Numbered from the stretch's first letter, positions 7,307 through 15,068 are shown. The stretch is DNA of 17,364 nucleotides from JAPYTU01 sp036166735 (GCA_036166735.1 JAYZHG010000089.1:1-17364); one strand, 5' to 3'. Made by a program: numbers and translations. The notes: a model not told the origin generated them from the letters alone.

Positions 7307-8427
7307 TGTCAAAAAGAGATTTCTACGATATTTTAAGTGTTTCAAAATCATCGTCAAAAGATGAAATAAAAAAAGCTTATAGAAAAGTTGCTATTAAATA
7401 TCATCCCGATAAGAATCCAGATAATAAAATCGCAGAAGAAAAATTCAAAGAAGCTGCTGAAGCTTATGAAGTTCTTAGTAATCCTGAAAAAAAAGAAAAA
7501 TATGATAGATTTGGTCATGATGGCTTAAGAGGTGGCCCTGGTGGATTTGGAGGTGGAATGAACGTTGAAGATATTTTCAGTCAATTTGGTGATATTTTTG
7601 GTGGTGGTGGTGGTGGAAGTCCTTTTGATAGTTTTTTTAGTGGTAGTAGAAGTTCATCAAGAAATAGAGGATCCAATCTTAGAATAAAGCTTAAACTATC
7701 TATTAAAGAAATTGCTGAAGGAGTTGAAAAAAAAATAAAAGTAAAAAGATTAGTAACAGCTTCAGGTGTTACTTTTAAATCATGCTCAGTATGTAATGGA
7801 ACAGGTAAAATAAGTAAAGTTGTAAATACAATGCTAGGTCAAATGGTTTCATCAACATCCTGTTATCATTGTAATGGTAATGGTAAAATAATAGATAATA
7901 AACCCCCTGGAGTTGATAGCACAGGATTACAGTACAAAGAAGAAATAATAAAAATTAATATTCCTTCAGGTGTTACTGAAGGCATGCAACTTTCAATGTC
8001 TGGAAAAGGAAATGAATCACCAGCTGGAGGAGCGTCTGGAGATCTCTTAATACTAATTCAAGAAGTAGAAGATAGTATCTTTAAAAGAGATGGTAATAAT
8101 ATAATTTATGATTTATATTTAAATTTTATTGATGCAGTTCTAGGTGTAGATATGGAAGTTCCTACTTTAACTGGAAAAGTTAGAATTAAGATTTCCGCTG
8201 GAACTCAAAGTGGAAAAATACTTAGATTAAGAGGGAAAGGAATAAAAGATATAAACAATTCAATAGCAGGAGATCAATTAATTCATATCAATGTATGGAC
8301 TCCAAAAAAAATATCTAAAGAAGAAGAAGAAATATTATCTGAATTAAAACAATCCAATAACTTTCAGCCTAAACCTGGAAAAACGGACAAAGGATTTTTT
8401 GATAAAATAAAAGATTTTATGAGCTAA
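7306..8427 (+). CDS. dnaJ: Chaperone DnaJ with a half-size zinc-binding domain
   Basis: 373 residues. DnaJ delivers clients to DnaK and triggers its ATPase. The J domain (1-70) has HPD at 33-35. The Gly/Phe region runs from about 75 to 112. The substrate-binding part contains only two CxxCxGxG motifs, Cys160/163 (CSVCNGTG) and Cys186/189 (CYHCNGNG), whereas classical DnaJ has four. The four cysteines present could bind a single zinc ion. Flavobacteriia DnaJ proteins, as I recall them, share this two-motif form, so it is a lineage trait rather than decay. The C-terminal beta domains follow (IPSGVTEGMQLSMSGKG about 215-231; DLYLNFIDAVLGVDMEVPTLTG further on). It overlaps grpE by one base and is followed by a terminator-like hairpin that begins in its last codon. 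Confidence 0.96.
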   Translation: MSKRDFYDILSVSKSSSKDEIKKAYRKVAIKYHPDKNPDNKIAEEKFKEAAEAYEVLSNPEKKEKYDRFGHDGLRGGPGGFGGGMNVEDIFSQFGDIFGGGGGGSPFDSFFSGSRSSSRNRGSNLRIKLKLSIKEIAEGVEKKIKVKRLVTASGVTFKSCSVCNGTGKISKVVNTMLGQMVSSTSCYHCNGNGKIIDNKPPGVDSTGLQYKEEIIKINIPSGVTEGMQLSMSGKGNESPAGGASGDLLILIQEVEDSIFKRDGNNIIYDLYLNFIDAVLGVDMEVPTLTGKVRIKISAGTQSGKILRLRGKGIKDINNSIAGDQLIHINVWTPKKISKEEEEILSELKQSNNFQPKPGKTDKGFFDKIKDFMS

Positions 8428-8451
8428 TCAAAACTGATTAGAATTTTCTTT
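8424..8451 (+). terminator. Terminator-like hairpin after dnaJ
   Basis: CTAATCA (8424-8430), loop AAAC, TGATTAG (8435-8441) forms a perfect seven-pair stem with a four-base loop, followed by AATTTTCTTT. The left arm includes the dnaJ stop codon (8425-8427). The stem is A/T-rich and the T tract is interrupted, so termination may be modest, but position and shape fit the end of the grpE-dnaJ unit. Confidence 0.6.
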
Positions 8452-8509
8452 GAATATGAAAAATAATTAAATTTTAAAAATTACTTAGATTTATATCTAA
8501 ATTATTCTA

Positions 8510-9676
8510 TTGATAACACTCAAAGAAAACCACGAAAAAATTAAATGGGTAGTATCCATCACTATAATACTGTTTATAGGATCATTAATTTTTTTTTCTA
8601 TTAAAATAATTTCAGAAATTAAAGAAAGAGAAATTGCTGCCATAAAAAGATATGCAAATTTTTTACAGTATATATCATCAAATAAAGAATCTCCAGATTA
8701 TTATATAGACGAAATTATAATTGACAACAATAATATACCTGTTATCGTTACAGATGAAAACTATAACATAATTGATCATAAAAATGTTATTTATTCTGAT
8801 AATGAATCAAAAAAATCTCTAATATTAAAAAACACATTATCATCTATGAAAAACGGATACGAACCAATTGAAGTTCTTATCTATGATAGTAATAATGTTA
8901 TAATCAATAAACAATTCGTTTTTTATAAAAATTCTGAAATTCTAGATCTAATTATTTTAACACCTTATTATTTATCTCTTTTCATTTTAATAATATTAAT
9001 TTCCATTTATTTAATATTTTATTATTCTAATGCATCAGAAAAAGATAGACTTTGGACTGGATTAGCAAAAGAAACTGCTCATCAATTAGGAACTCCATTA
9101 TCATCATTAATTGCCTGGAAAGAATACATAAAATCAAAAAATATTTTAAAAGACAAAAATATTATAGTAGAAATAGAAAAAGATTTAGAAAGACTGAAGA
9201 TTATAACTGACAGATTTTCTAATATTGGATCCAAACCTATAATCAAGGAAGAAAAATTAAAAAATTTAATAAATAATTCAATAAAATATTTAAAAAAAAG
9301 AGTATCAAAAAATATATTATTTGAAATACAAGGAGAAAATATATTATATTCGGTAAATAAAGAACTTTTTAGCTGGGTCATTGAAAATTTATTCAAAAAT
9401 TCTATTGATGCAATTGGAGAATCTGGAAAAATTAAAATTGTTTTACATAAAAAATCAAATAAAATTTTAATCGATTTTATAGATAATGGTACTGGAATAA
9501 AAAAATCAAATTTTAGAAAAATATTTAATCCAGGTTTTACAACAAAAAAAAGAGGATGGGGTCTTGGATTAACACTTGTTCATAGAATAATAACAAATTA
9601 TCATAATGGAAAAATTTTTGTTTTAAAATCCATAAAAAATGTTGAAACAATAATTAGAATTGAATTTAAATTATAA
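8510..9676 (+). CDS. Orphan membrane sensor histidine kinase
   Basis: 388 residues from a TTG start. No ATG exists before the first membrane helix, and the frame is closed by TAA only 10 bases upstream, so TTG (or a rarer codon beside it) must start the protein. Two membrane helices (about 13-34 and 147-172) enclose a roughly 110-residue periplasmic sensor region of no recognisable fold. There is no HAMP domain. The dimerisation/phosphoacceptor segment is KETAHQLGTPLSSL (187-200, His191), a form I associate with a Bacteroidota kinase group. The HATPase domain shows the N box ENLFKNSIDAI (292-302), G1 DNGTGI (325-330) and G2 GWGLGLTL (349-356). No response regulator is adjacent, so its partner is elsewhere. 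It lies between the dnaJ terminator and the atpD promoter and so is probably transcribed alone. Confidence 0.9.
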   Translation: MITLKENHEKIKWVVSITIILFIGSLIFFSIKIISEIKEREIAAIKRYANFLQYISSNKESPDYYIDEIIIDNNNIPVIVTDENYNIIDHKNVIYSDNESKKSLILKNTLSSMKNGYEPIEVLIYDSNNVIINKQFVFYKNSEILDLIILTPYYLSLFILIILISIYLIFYYSNASEKDRLWTGLAKETAHQLGTPLSSLIAWKEYIKSKNILKDKNIIVEIEKDLERLKIITDRFSNIGSKPIIKEEKLKNLINNSIKYLKKRVSKNILFEIQGENILYSVNKELFSWVIENLFKNSIDAIGESGKIKIVLHKKSNKILIDFIDNGTGIKKSNFRKIFNPGFTTKKRGWGLGLTLVHRIITNYHNGKIFVLKSIKNVETIIRIEFKL

Positions 9677-9709
9677 AATAAAAAACTCTTTAATAAGTTC
9701 AATTATAGC

Positions 9710-9740
9710 TTTGTAAAATTATTATTATAGATTATTTTCG
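9710..9740 (+). promoter_or_regulatory. atpDC promoter
   Basis: TTTG at 9710-9713, a 19-base spacer, then TATTTTCG at 9733-9740: the same spacing as the tRNA-Ser promoter, with one mismatch (C for T) in the -7 box. A TAGCTTTG at 9706-9713 also matches the -7 consensus but would leave a leader of about 60 bases. The first arrangement gives a leader of about 34 bases. Confidence 0.6.
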
Positions 9741-9779
9741 CAGAGTATTTTAAATAAACTAAACCCTTTATTAATAAAG

Positions 9780-11279
9780 ATGGCAAATCAAGGAAAAATA
9801 ACAGAAGTAATCGGTCCAGTAATTGATGTATCTTTTGAAGAACATAATTTACCAAAAATATTAAATGCATTAGAAATCAAAAAAGAAGATGGTACGTCTA
9901 TAATTCTTGAAGTTCAACAACACTTAGGAGAGGACAGAGTAAGAACTATTGCTATGTCAGGAACTGAAGGATTAAAAAGAGGGATGATAGTTGATGATCT
10001 AGGCGAACCTATATCAATGCCAGTAGGTGATGATATCAAAGGAAGATTATTTAATGTTGTTGGTTCAGCAATTGATGGAATGTCAGAATCTAAATCAAAA
10101 GATAGGCTACCTATTCATAGAGAAGCTCCTAAATTTGAAGACCTTTCTACCTCCTCTGAAGTACTTTTTACAGGAATAAAAGTTATTGATCTAATTGAAC
10201 CTTATAATAAAGGTGGAAAAATTGGCTTATTCGGTGGCGCTGGTGTTGGTAAAACTGTTTTAATTCAAGAACTAATAAATAACATTGCAAAAGCATATTC
10301 AGGACTATCTGTGTTTGCTGGTGTTGGAGAGAGAACTAGAGAAGGAAATGATTTACTCCGTGAAATGATTGAAGCCAATATAGTAGACTATGGAGAAGAA
10401 TTTAGAAAATCAATGGAAGAAGGATCTTGGGATTTATCTAAAGTCGATAAAAAGAAATTAAAGAATTCTAAAGCTACATTTGTTTTTGGTCAAATGAATG
10501 AGCCTCCAGGAGCAAGAGCAAGAGTTGCTCTGTCTGGGCTAACCCTAGCTGAATATTTTAGAGACGGAGATGGTAAGGGTCAAGGAAGAGATATATTATT
10601 TTTTATTGATAATATATTTAGATTCACACAAGCTGGATCAGAAGTATCAGCTCTTTTAGGTAGAATGCCTTCAGCAGTAGGATATCAACCAACTCTTGCA
10701 ACTGAAATGGGTGCTATGCAAGAAAGAATAACATCAACAAAAAAAGGTTCTATAACATCAGTTCAAGCAGTTTATGTTCCCGCTGATGATTTAACAGATC
10801 CAGCTCCTGCTACCACTTTTTCACATTTAGATGCACAAAGTGTATTATCAAGAAAACTTGCTTCTATAGGAATTTACCCTTCTATTGATCCTCTAGATTC
10901 TACTTCTAGAATTTTAACTGAAGAAGTAGTAGGAAGCGAACACTATAATTGTGCACAAAGTGTTAAAGAACTATTACAACGATATAAAGAATTACAAGAC
11001 ATTATAGCAATTCTTGGTATGGACGAGTTATCAGATGAAGATAAACAAGTCGTTCATAGAGCAAGAAGAGTACAAAGATTTTTATCACAACCATTTCATG
11101 TGGCAGAACCATTTACTGGTGTAAAAGGAGAACTAGTAGATATAAAAGATACAATTAAAGGATTTACAATGATTATGGAAGGTAAACTTGATCACTTACC
11201 AGAAGCTGCTTTTAATCTTAAAGGAACGATTGAACAAGCAATAGAAGCAGGTGAAAAAATGCTAGAAAACGTAAAATAG
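9780..11279 (+). CDS. atpD: F1F0 ATP synthase subunit beta
   Basis: 499 residues, the catalytic F1 subunit that makes ATP at the cytoplasmic face of the inner membrane. Visible are the beta-barrel start (ITEVIGPVIDVSF, 7-19), P-loop GGAGVGKT (152-159), GERTREGND (183-191) with the catalytic glutamate region, DILFFIDNIFRFTQAGSEVSALLGRMPSAVGYQPTLA split between Walker B and the catalytic-site loop, and the DELSDEDK (DELSEED-like) segment near the C-terminus. An extra loop around residues 203-230, before FVFGQMNEPPGAR, is absent from proteobacterial beta and is typical of Bacteroidota. Only atpC follows; the remaining ATP synthase genes are not in the window, as is usual in this phylum where atpDC stand apart. 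Confidence 0.99.
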   Translation: MANQGKITEVIGPVIDVSFEEHNLPKILNALEIKKEDGTSIILEVQQHLGEDRVRTIAMSGTEGLKRGMIVDDLGEPISMPVGDDIKGRLFNVVGSAIDGMSESKSKDRLPIHREAPKFEDLSTSSEVLFTGIKVIDLIEPYNKGGKIGLFGGAGVGKTVLIQELINNIAKAYSGLSVFAGVGERTREGNDLLREMIEANIVDYGEEFRKSMEEGSWDLSKVDKKKLKNSKATFVFGQMNEPPGARARVALSGLTLAEYFRDGDGKGQGRDILFFIDNIFRFTQAGSEVSALLGRMPSAVGYQPTLATEMGAMQERITSTKKGSITSVQAVYVPADDLTDPAPATTFSHLDAQSVLSRKLASIGIYPSIDPLDSTSRILTEEVVGSEHYNCAQSVKELLQRYKELQDIIAILGMDELSDEDKQVVHRARRVQRFLSQPFHVAEPFTGVKGELVDIKDTIKGFTMIMEGKLDHLPEAAFNLKGTIEQAIEAGEKMLENVK

Positions 11280-11280
11280 A

Positions 11281-11517
11281 ATGCAATTAGAAATTTTATC
11301 TCCTGAAAAAACACTATTTACTGGAGAAGTTGATTCAGTAATTTTTCCAGGTTCTCAAGGTAAATTTCAAATATTAAATAACCATGCTCCAATAATAAGT
11401 TCTCTTTCTCAAGGAAATATTGATTACAAAATCAATTCTAAAACTAATCAAATAGAAATTAAAAGAGGAATCGTTGAAGTTCTAAAAAATAAGATTAGTG
11501 CATTAATTGAACAATAA
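11281..11517 (+). CDS. atpC: F1F0 ATP synthase subunit epsilon, minimal one-domain form
   Basis: 78 residues, one base after the atpD stop. The sequence is the N-terminal beta-sandwich of epsilon: LEILSPEKTLFTGEVDSVIFPGSQGKFQILNNHAPI at the start (the FPG.QG.F..L.NHAP signature), then strands ending in GIVEVLKNKISALIE. The C-terminal helical hairpin present in the roughly 135-residue enterobacterial epsilon is entirely missing. Even the Bacteroidota forms I recall (about 90 residues) are longer, mainly in the middle loop. The protein should still join the central stalk with gamma, but cannot inhibit the enzyme through an extended C-terminus (inference). The stop codon lies inside the left arm of the inverted repeat before dnaK. 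Confidence 0.94.
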   Translation: MQLEILSPEKTLFTGEVDSVIFPGSQGKFQILNNHAPIISSLSQGNIDYKINSKTNQIEIKRGIVEVLKNKISALIEQ

Positions 11518-11535
11518 TATGACATTCTGTCATAT
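11517..11535 (+). promoter_or_regulatory. Perfect inverted repeat upstream of dnaK (candidate operator)
   Basis: ATATGACA (11517-11524), spacer TTC, TGTCATAT (11528-11535): eight matching pairs with a three-base gap. It begins on the last base of the atpC stop and ends 57 bases before the dnaK ATG. There is no T-run after it, so it is not a convincing terminator. The position just upstream of the promoter elements suits a binding site for a dimeric regulator. The same TGTCAT half-site precedes grpE. Confidence 0.6.
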
Positions 11536-11541
11536 ATCATC

Positions 11542-11572
11542 TTTGGCATAATTCTTGTCAATAATACTAGTA
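11542..11572 (+). promoter_or_regulatory. dnaK promoter elements
   Basis: TTTGGCA at 11542-11548 can be read two ways. As a housekeeping promoter, TTTG (11542-11545) is followed after 19 bases by TACTAGTA (11565-11572), which keeps only the TA of the -7 consensus. As a sigma-54-like promoter, GG (11545-11546), ten bases, then GT (11557-11558) in TTGGCA...TTGTC has one departure from the invariant GC. Either gives a leader of about 15-25 bases to the ATG at 11593. Confidence 0.45.
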
Positions 11573-11592
11573 GAAAATTAAAAATAAATATT

Positions 11593-13521
11593 ATGAGTAA
11601 AATTATAGGAATCGATTTAGGTACTACAAATTCTTGTGTATCAGTAATGGAAGGAAATGAACCAGTTGTTATACCAAATAGTGAAGGAAAAAGAACTACA
11701 CCATCTATCGTAGCTTTTTTAGATGAAGGAAAAGGAGAAAGAAAAGTAGGTGATCCTGCAAAAAGACAAGCTATTACTAACCCTATCAATACAATAAATT
11801 CTATTAAAAGATTTATGGGTAAAAAATTCTCAGACATTACAGAAGAAAAAAGAAATCTTTCATATAAAGTTGAAAAAGGAACTAATAATACCGTAAGTAT
11901 TAATATCGGTTCAAGAAAATATACACCACAAGAACTTTCTGCTATGGTTCTTCAAAAAATGAAATCAACTGCAGAAGATTATATAGGTTCTGAAATCAAA
12001 GAAGCAGTTATTACAGTTCCAGCATATTTTAATGATTCAGAAAGACAAGCAACTAAAGAAGCTGGTACCATTGCAGGACTTGATGTAAAACGAATTATAA
12101 ATGAGCCAACCGCTGCTGCTCTTGCATATGGATTGGATAAAAAAGATAAAGACATTAAAATTGCAGTATATGATTTAGGGGGAGGAACTTTTGATATTTC
12201 TATTTTAGAATTGGGAGATGGTGTTTTTGAAGTAAAATCTACAAATGGTGATGTTCACCTAGGAGGTGATGATTTTGATAGCGTATTAATTGACTGGCTT
12301 GCTGAAGAATTTAAAAAAGATGAAGGTATAGATCTTAGAAAAGATCCAATGGCACTTCAAAGGCTTAAAGAAGGTGCTGAAAAAGCTAAAATTGAGTTAT
12401 CAAGCTCTACTTCTACCGAAATAAATTTACCATATATTATGCCTGTTGATGGTGTTCCTAAACATTTAGTAAAAACACTTTCAAGGGCTAAATTTGAACA
12501 ATTATCTGAAAAACTAGTTTCTAGAACATTAAATCCCTGTAAAAAAGCTTTAAAAGACGCTAAAATTAATGTATCAGAAATAGATGAAATTATTTTAGTT
12601 GGAGGATCTACAAGAATTCCAAAAATACAAGAAGAGGTAGAAAAATTTTTCAAGAAAAAACCATCTAAAGGTGTAAATCCTGATGAAGTTGTTGCAATTG
12701 GAGCTGCTATTCAAGGTGGAGTATTAACTGGAGAAGTAAAAGATGTTTTGCTCTTAGATGTTACCCCTCTATCATTAGGGATTGAAACATTAGGAGGAGT
12801 ATTTACTAAGCTTATTGAAGCTAATACTACCATACCAACAAAAAAATCTGAAAGTTTTTCTACTGCAGCCGATAATCAGCCATCTGTGGAAATTCATGTT
12901 TTACAAGGAGAAAGACCCATGGCAAAAGATAATAAAACAATTGGAAGATTTCACTTAGATGGCATACCACCTGCACCTAGAGGAATTCCTCAAGTTGAAG
13001 TAACTTTTGATATTGATGCTAATGGAATTCTAAATGTCTCTGCAAAAGATAAAGGAACTGGTAAAGAACAAAACATTAGAATAGAAGCTTCATCTGGACT
13101 AACTGATGAAGAAATTAATAAAATGAAAGAAGAAGCAAAGGCAAATGCTGATTCTGATCAAAAAGAAAGAGAAAAAATTGATAAAATAAATGCCGCTGAT
13201 GGTTTAATATTTCAAACTGAAAAACAACTAAAAGAATTTGGAGATAAATTATCAAAACCTAATAAAAAAGCTATTCAAGATTCTTTAGATAAATTAAAAT
13301 CAATTCATAAAGAAGAAAAAATTGATGAAATTGATGGAGCGATAGAAGCTTTAAACAAATCATGGGAAGCTGCTAGTCAAGAAATGTACAAAGCTACCCA
13401 AGAACAACAAGGAACAGCGCCTGATCAAAAAACTCCTCCTGGAAATAAATCAAAAGGTAAAAATAAAAATGATGATATTTCAGATGTTGATTTTGAAGAA
13501 GTTAAAGAAGAAAAAAAATAA
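11593..13521 (+). CDS. dnaK: Molecular chaperone DnaK (Hsp70)
   Basis: 642 residues, normal for DnaK. ATP-driven chaperone of the cytoplasm that works with DnaJ and GrpE, both encoded about 4 kb upstream. The nucleotide-binding domain shows IGIDLGTTNS (5-14), NEPTAAALAYG (170-180), DLGGGTFD (194-201) and IILVGGSTRIPKIQ (about 335-348). The interdomain linker DVLLLDVTPLSLGIETLGG precedes the peptide-binding domain. The helical lid follows from about 510, ending in a low-complexity tail and EEVKEEKK, which matches the charged EEV-type DnaK C-terminus. It is transcribed alone from a promoter with an inverted repeat and ends 12 bases from the stop of the converging asnS. I see no CIRCE (HrcA) site. 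Confidence 0.99.
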   Translation: MSKIIGIDLGTTNSCVSVMEGNEPVVIPNSEGKRTTPSIVAFLDEGKGERKVGDPAKRQAITNPINTINSIKRFMGKKFSDITEEKRNLSYKVEKGTNNTVSINIGSRKYTPQELSAMVLQKMKSTAEDYIGSEIKEAVITVPAYFNDSERQATKEAGTIAGLDVKRIINEPTAAALAYGLDKKDKDIKIAVYDLGGGTFDISILELGDGVFEVKSTNGDVHLGGDDFDSVLIDWLAEEFKKDEGIDLRKDPMALQRLKEGAEKAKIELSSSTSTEINLPYIMPVDGVPKHLVKTLSRAKFEQLSEKLVSRTLNPCKKALKDAKINVSEIDEIILVGGSTRIPKIQEEVEKFFKKKPSKGVNPDEVVAIGAAIQGGVLTGEVKDVLLLDVTPLSLGIETLGGVFTKLIEANTTIPTKKSESFSTAADNQPSVEIHVLQGERPMAKDNKTIGRFHLDGIPPAPRGIPQVEVTFDIDANGILNVSAKDKGTGKEQNIRIEASSGLTDEEINKMKEEAKANADSDQKEREKIDKINAADGLIFQTEKQLKEFGDKLSKPNKKAIQDSLDKLKSIHKEEKIDEIDGAIEALNKSWEAASQEMYKATQEQQGTAPDQKTPPGNKSKGKNKNDDISDVDFEEVKEEKK

Positions 13522-13533
13522 CTGTTTTCTATA

Positions 13534-14970
13534 TTAATAATTACAATTCCCTGGTGTTCTAGGAAAGGGAATAACATCTCTAATATTTTTCATTCCAGTA
13601 ATAAATTGGATTAATCTTTCTAAACCTAAACCAAATCCTGAATGGACTACTGTTCCAAATCTTCTCGTATCTAAATACCAATTTAGATCTTTTTCTGAAA
13701 GATTCATTTCTTTCATTCTTTCTTTTAATACAGAAAATCTTTCTTCACGTTGTGAACCTCCAATAATTTCACCTACAAATGGAAATAATACGTCCATAGC
13801 TGAAACTGTGTTATTATCATCATTTACTCTCATATAAAAAGCCTTAATATTTTTAGGGTAATCAATAACAATTACTGGCTTTTTAAAATGCTTTTCAACC
13901 AAAAATCTTTCGTGTTCTGATTGAAAATCTATACCCCATTCATCTACTTTATACTTAAATTTTCCTTTTTTATTAGGCTTAGAATTTCTTAAAATATTAA
14001 AAGCCTCAGTATAAGTTATCCTTTCAAAAACTGTATTTAATATTTTTTGTAATCTTTCAATTAAAGGTTTCTCATTTCTCTGAATTTGAGGTAAATTTTT
14101 CTCATCATCAATCTCTCTATTTTGAAGAAATTCTAAATCATCAAAACAATTTTTAATAACATAACTTATAATATATTTTAATATATCCTCTGCTAAATTC
14201 ATGTTATCAATTATATCATAAAATGCCATTTCTGGCTCAACCATCCAAAACTCAGCCAGATGTCTTGAAGTATTAGAATTTTCTGCTCGAAAAGTAGGTC
14301 CAAAAGTATAAACTTCCGATAATGCTAAAGCTCCAAGCTCTGCATTTAACTGACCAGAAACTGTTAAGTTTACTTCTTTAGAAAAAAAATCTTTCTTAAA
14401 GTCTACCTTGTTATTTTTTATATTATCTAAATCTAATGAAGTTACTTTAAACATTTCTCCAGCTCCTTCAGCATCAGAAGACGTTATAATTGGAGTGTGA
14501 ATATTTACAAATCCTTTATCATTAAGAAATTTGTGAATAGAAAAAATTACAGCATGCCTTATCCTAAATATTGCACTAAAAGTATTTGTTCTTGGTCTTA
14601 GATGAGCTACATCTCTTAAAAATTCTAAACTATGTTTTTTTGGTTGAATAGGATATTTCCCAACATCAGACTCACCTAATAAAACAAGTTCTGTTGCATC
14701 CAACTCATAGTTCTGAATATTTCCCTGACTTTTTATAAGATTTCCACTAAATTCAACAGAAGAACCAGTATTAATTTGATCAACTAATTCTATCTTAAAT
14801 TTTTGCATATCTAAAACTACCTGCAAACTATTTATTGTTGAACCATCATTTAAAGATATAAATGTCACATTTTTACCTTGTCTTTTTGTCCTAACCCAAC
14901 CTTTAACACAAATATTCTTATCAAGGTTTATATTTTTTAATGAACTAATTTTTACTCTACTCTTTTTCAT
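13534..14970 (-). CDS. asnS: Asparagine--tRNA ligase
   Basis: 478 residues. Charges tRNA-Asn with asparagine in the cytoplasm. The N-terminal OB fold for anticodon binding is about 18-105 (CVKGWVRTKRQGKNVTFISLNDGS). The class II catalytic core follows: RTNTFSAIFRIRHAV (127-141), ITSSDAEGAGEMF (162-174), motif 2 FGPTFRAENSNTSRHLAEFW (223-242, the NTSRHLAEF form separating it from AspRS), and motif 3 GFGLGLERL (445-453). It ends PFPRTPGNCNY, close to the usual PFPRTP end of this enzyme. It is divergent from rpoN across 98 bases and converges on dnaK. asnS next to rpoN is an arrangement I recall from other Flavobacteriia, where both genes usually point the same way. Confidence 0.98.
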   Translation of the reverse strand: MKKSRVKISSLKNINLDKNICVKGWVRTKRQGKNVTFISLNDGSTINSLQVVLDMQKFKIELVDQINTGSSVEFSGNLIKSQGNIQNYELDATELVLLGESDVGKYPIQPKKHSLEFLRDVAHLRPRTNTFSAIFRIRHAVIFSIHKFLNDKGFVNIHTPIITSSDAEGAGEMFKVTSLDLDNIKNNKVDFKKDFFSKEVNLTVSGQLNAELGALALSEVYTFGPTFRAENSNTSRHLAEFWMVEPEMAFYDIIDNMNLAEDILKYIISYVIKNCFDDLEFLQNREIDDEKNLPQIQRNEKPLIERLQKILNTVFERITYTEAFNILRNSKPNKKGKFKYKVDEWGIDFQSEHERFLVEKHFKKPVIVIDYPKNIKAFYMRVNDDNNTVSAMDVLFPFVGEIIGGSQREERFSVLKERMKEMNLSEKDLNWYLDTRRFGTVVHSGFGLGLERLIQFITGMKNIRDVIPFPRTPGNCNY

Positions 14971-14990
14971 TTAAAATAAATAATCGCAAA

Positions 14991-15019
14991 AAAAACTATA
15001 ATTTAATCTTATTTTCAAA
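14991..15019 (-). promoter_or_regulatory. Probable asnS promoter
   Basis: Read on the minus strand, TTTG (15019-15016), a 17-base spacer, then TAGTTTTT (14998-14991), which keeps TANNTTT but has T for the final G. The leader would be about 15 bases. It is the only reasonable match in the gap on this strand. Confidence 0.4.
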
Positions 15020-15036
15020 GAATAGACTAATTATAA

Positions 15037-15044
15037 TAAATTTG
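15037..15044 (+). promoter_or_regulatory. -7 box of the rpoN promoter
   Basis: TAAATTTG is an exact TANNTTTG box 24 bases before the rpoN ATG at 15069. The -33 position holds TTTTC (15012-15016), 20 bases upstream, a partial match. Expected leader about 20 bases. Confidence 0.6.
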
Positions 15045-15068
15045 TGGTAGAAAATTTATTATTACATC

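Noticed and set aside
9082..9396. Open frame of 104 codons on the minus strand within the histidine kinase
   Set aside because: Antisense to the conserved His and ATP-binding region of a clear kinase; a shadow of AT-rich codon use.
11518..11592. CIRCE/HrcA operator upstream of dnaK
   Set aside because: The CIRCE arms TTAGCACTC and GAGTGCTAA are not present; the inverted repeat found is of a different sequence and spacing.
11448..11837. Open frame of 129 codons on the minus strand across atpC/dnaK
   Set aside because: It runs antisense through the well-supported start of dnaK and the end of atpC and shows no recognisable protein features.
13522..13533. Terminator between dnaK and asnS
   Set aside because: Only 12 bases separate the stops and I see no stable hairpin with a T-run on either strand.
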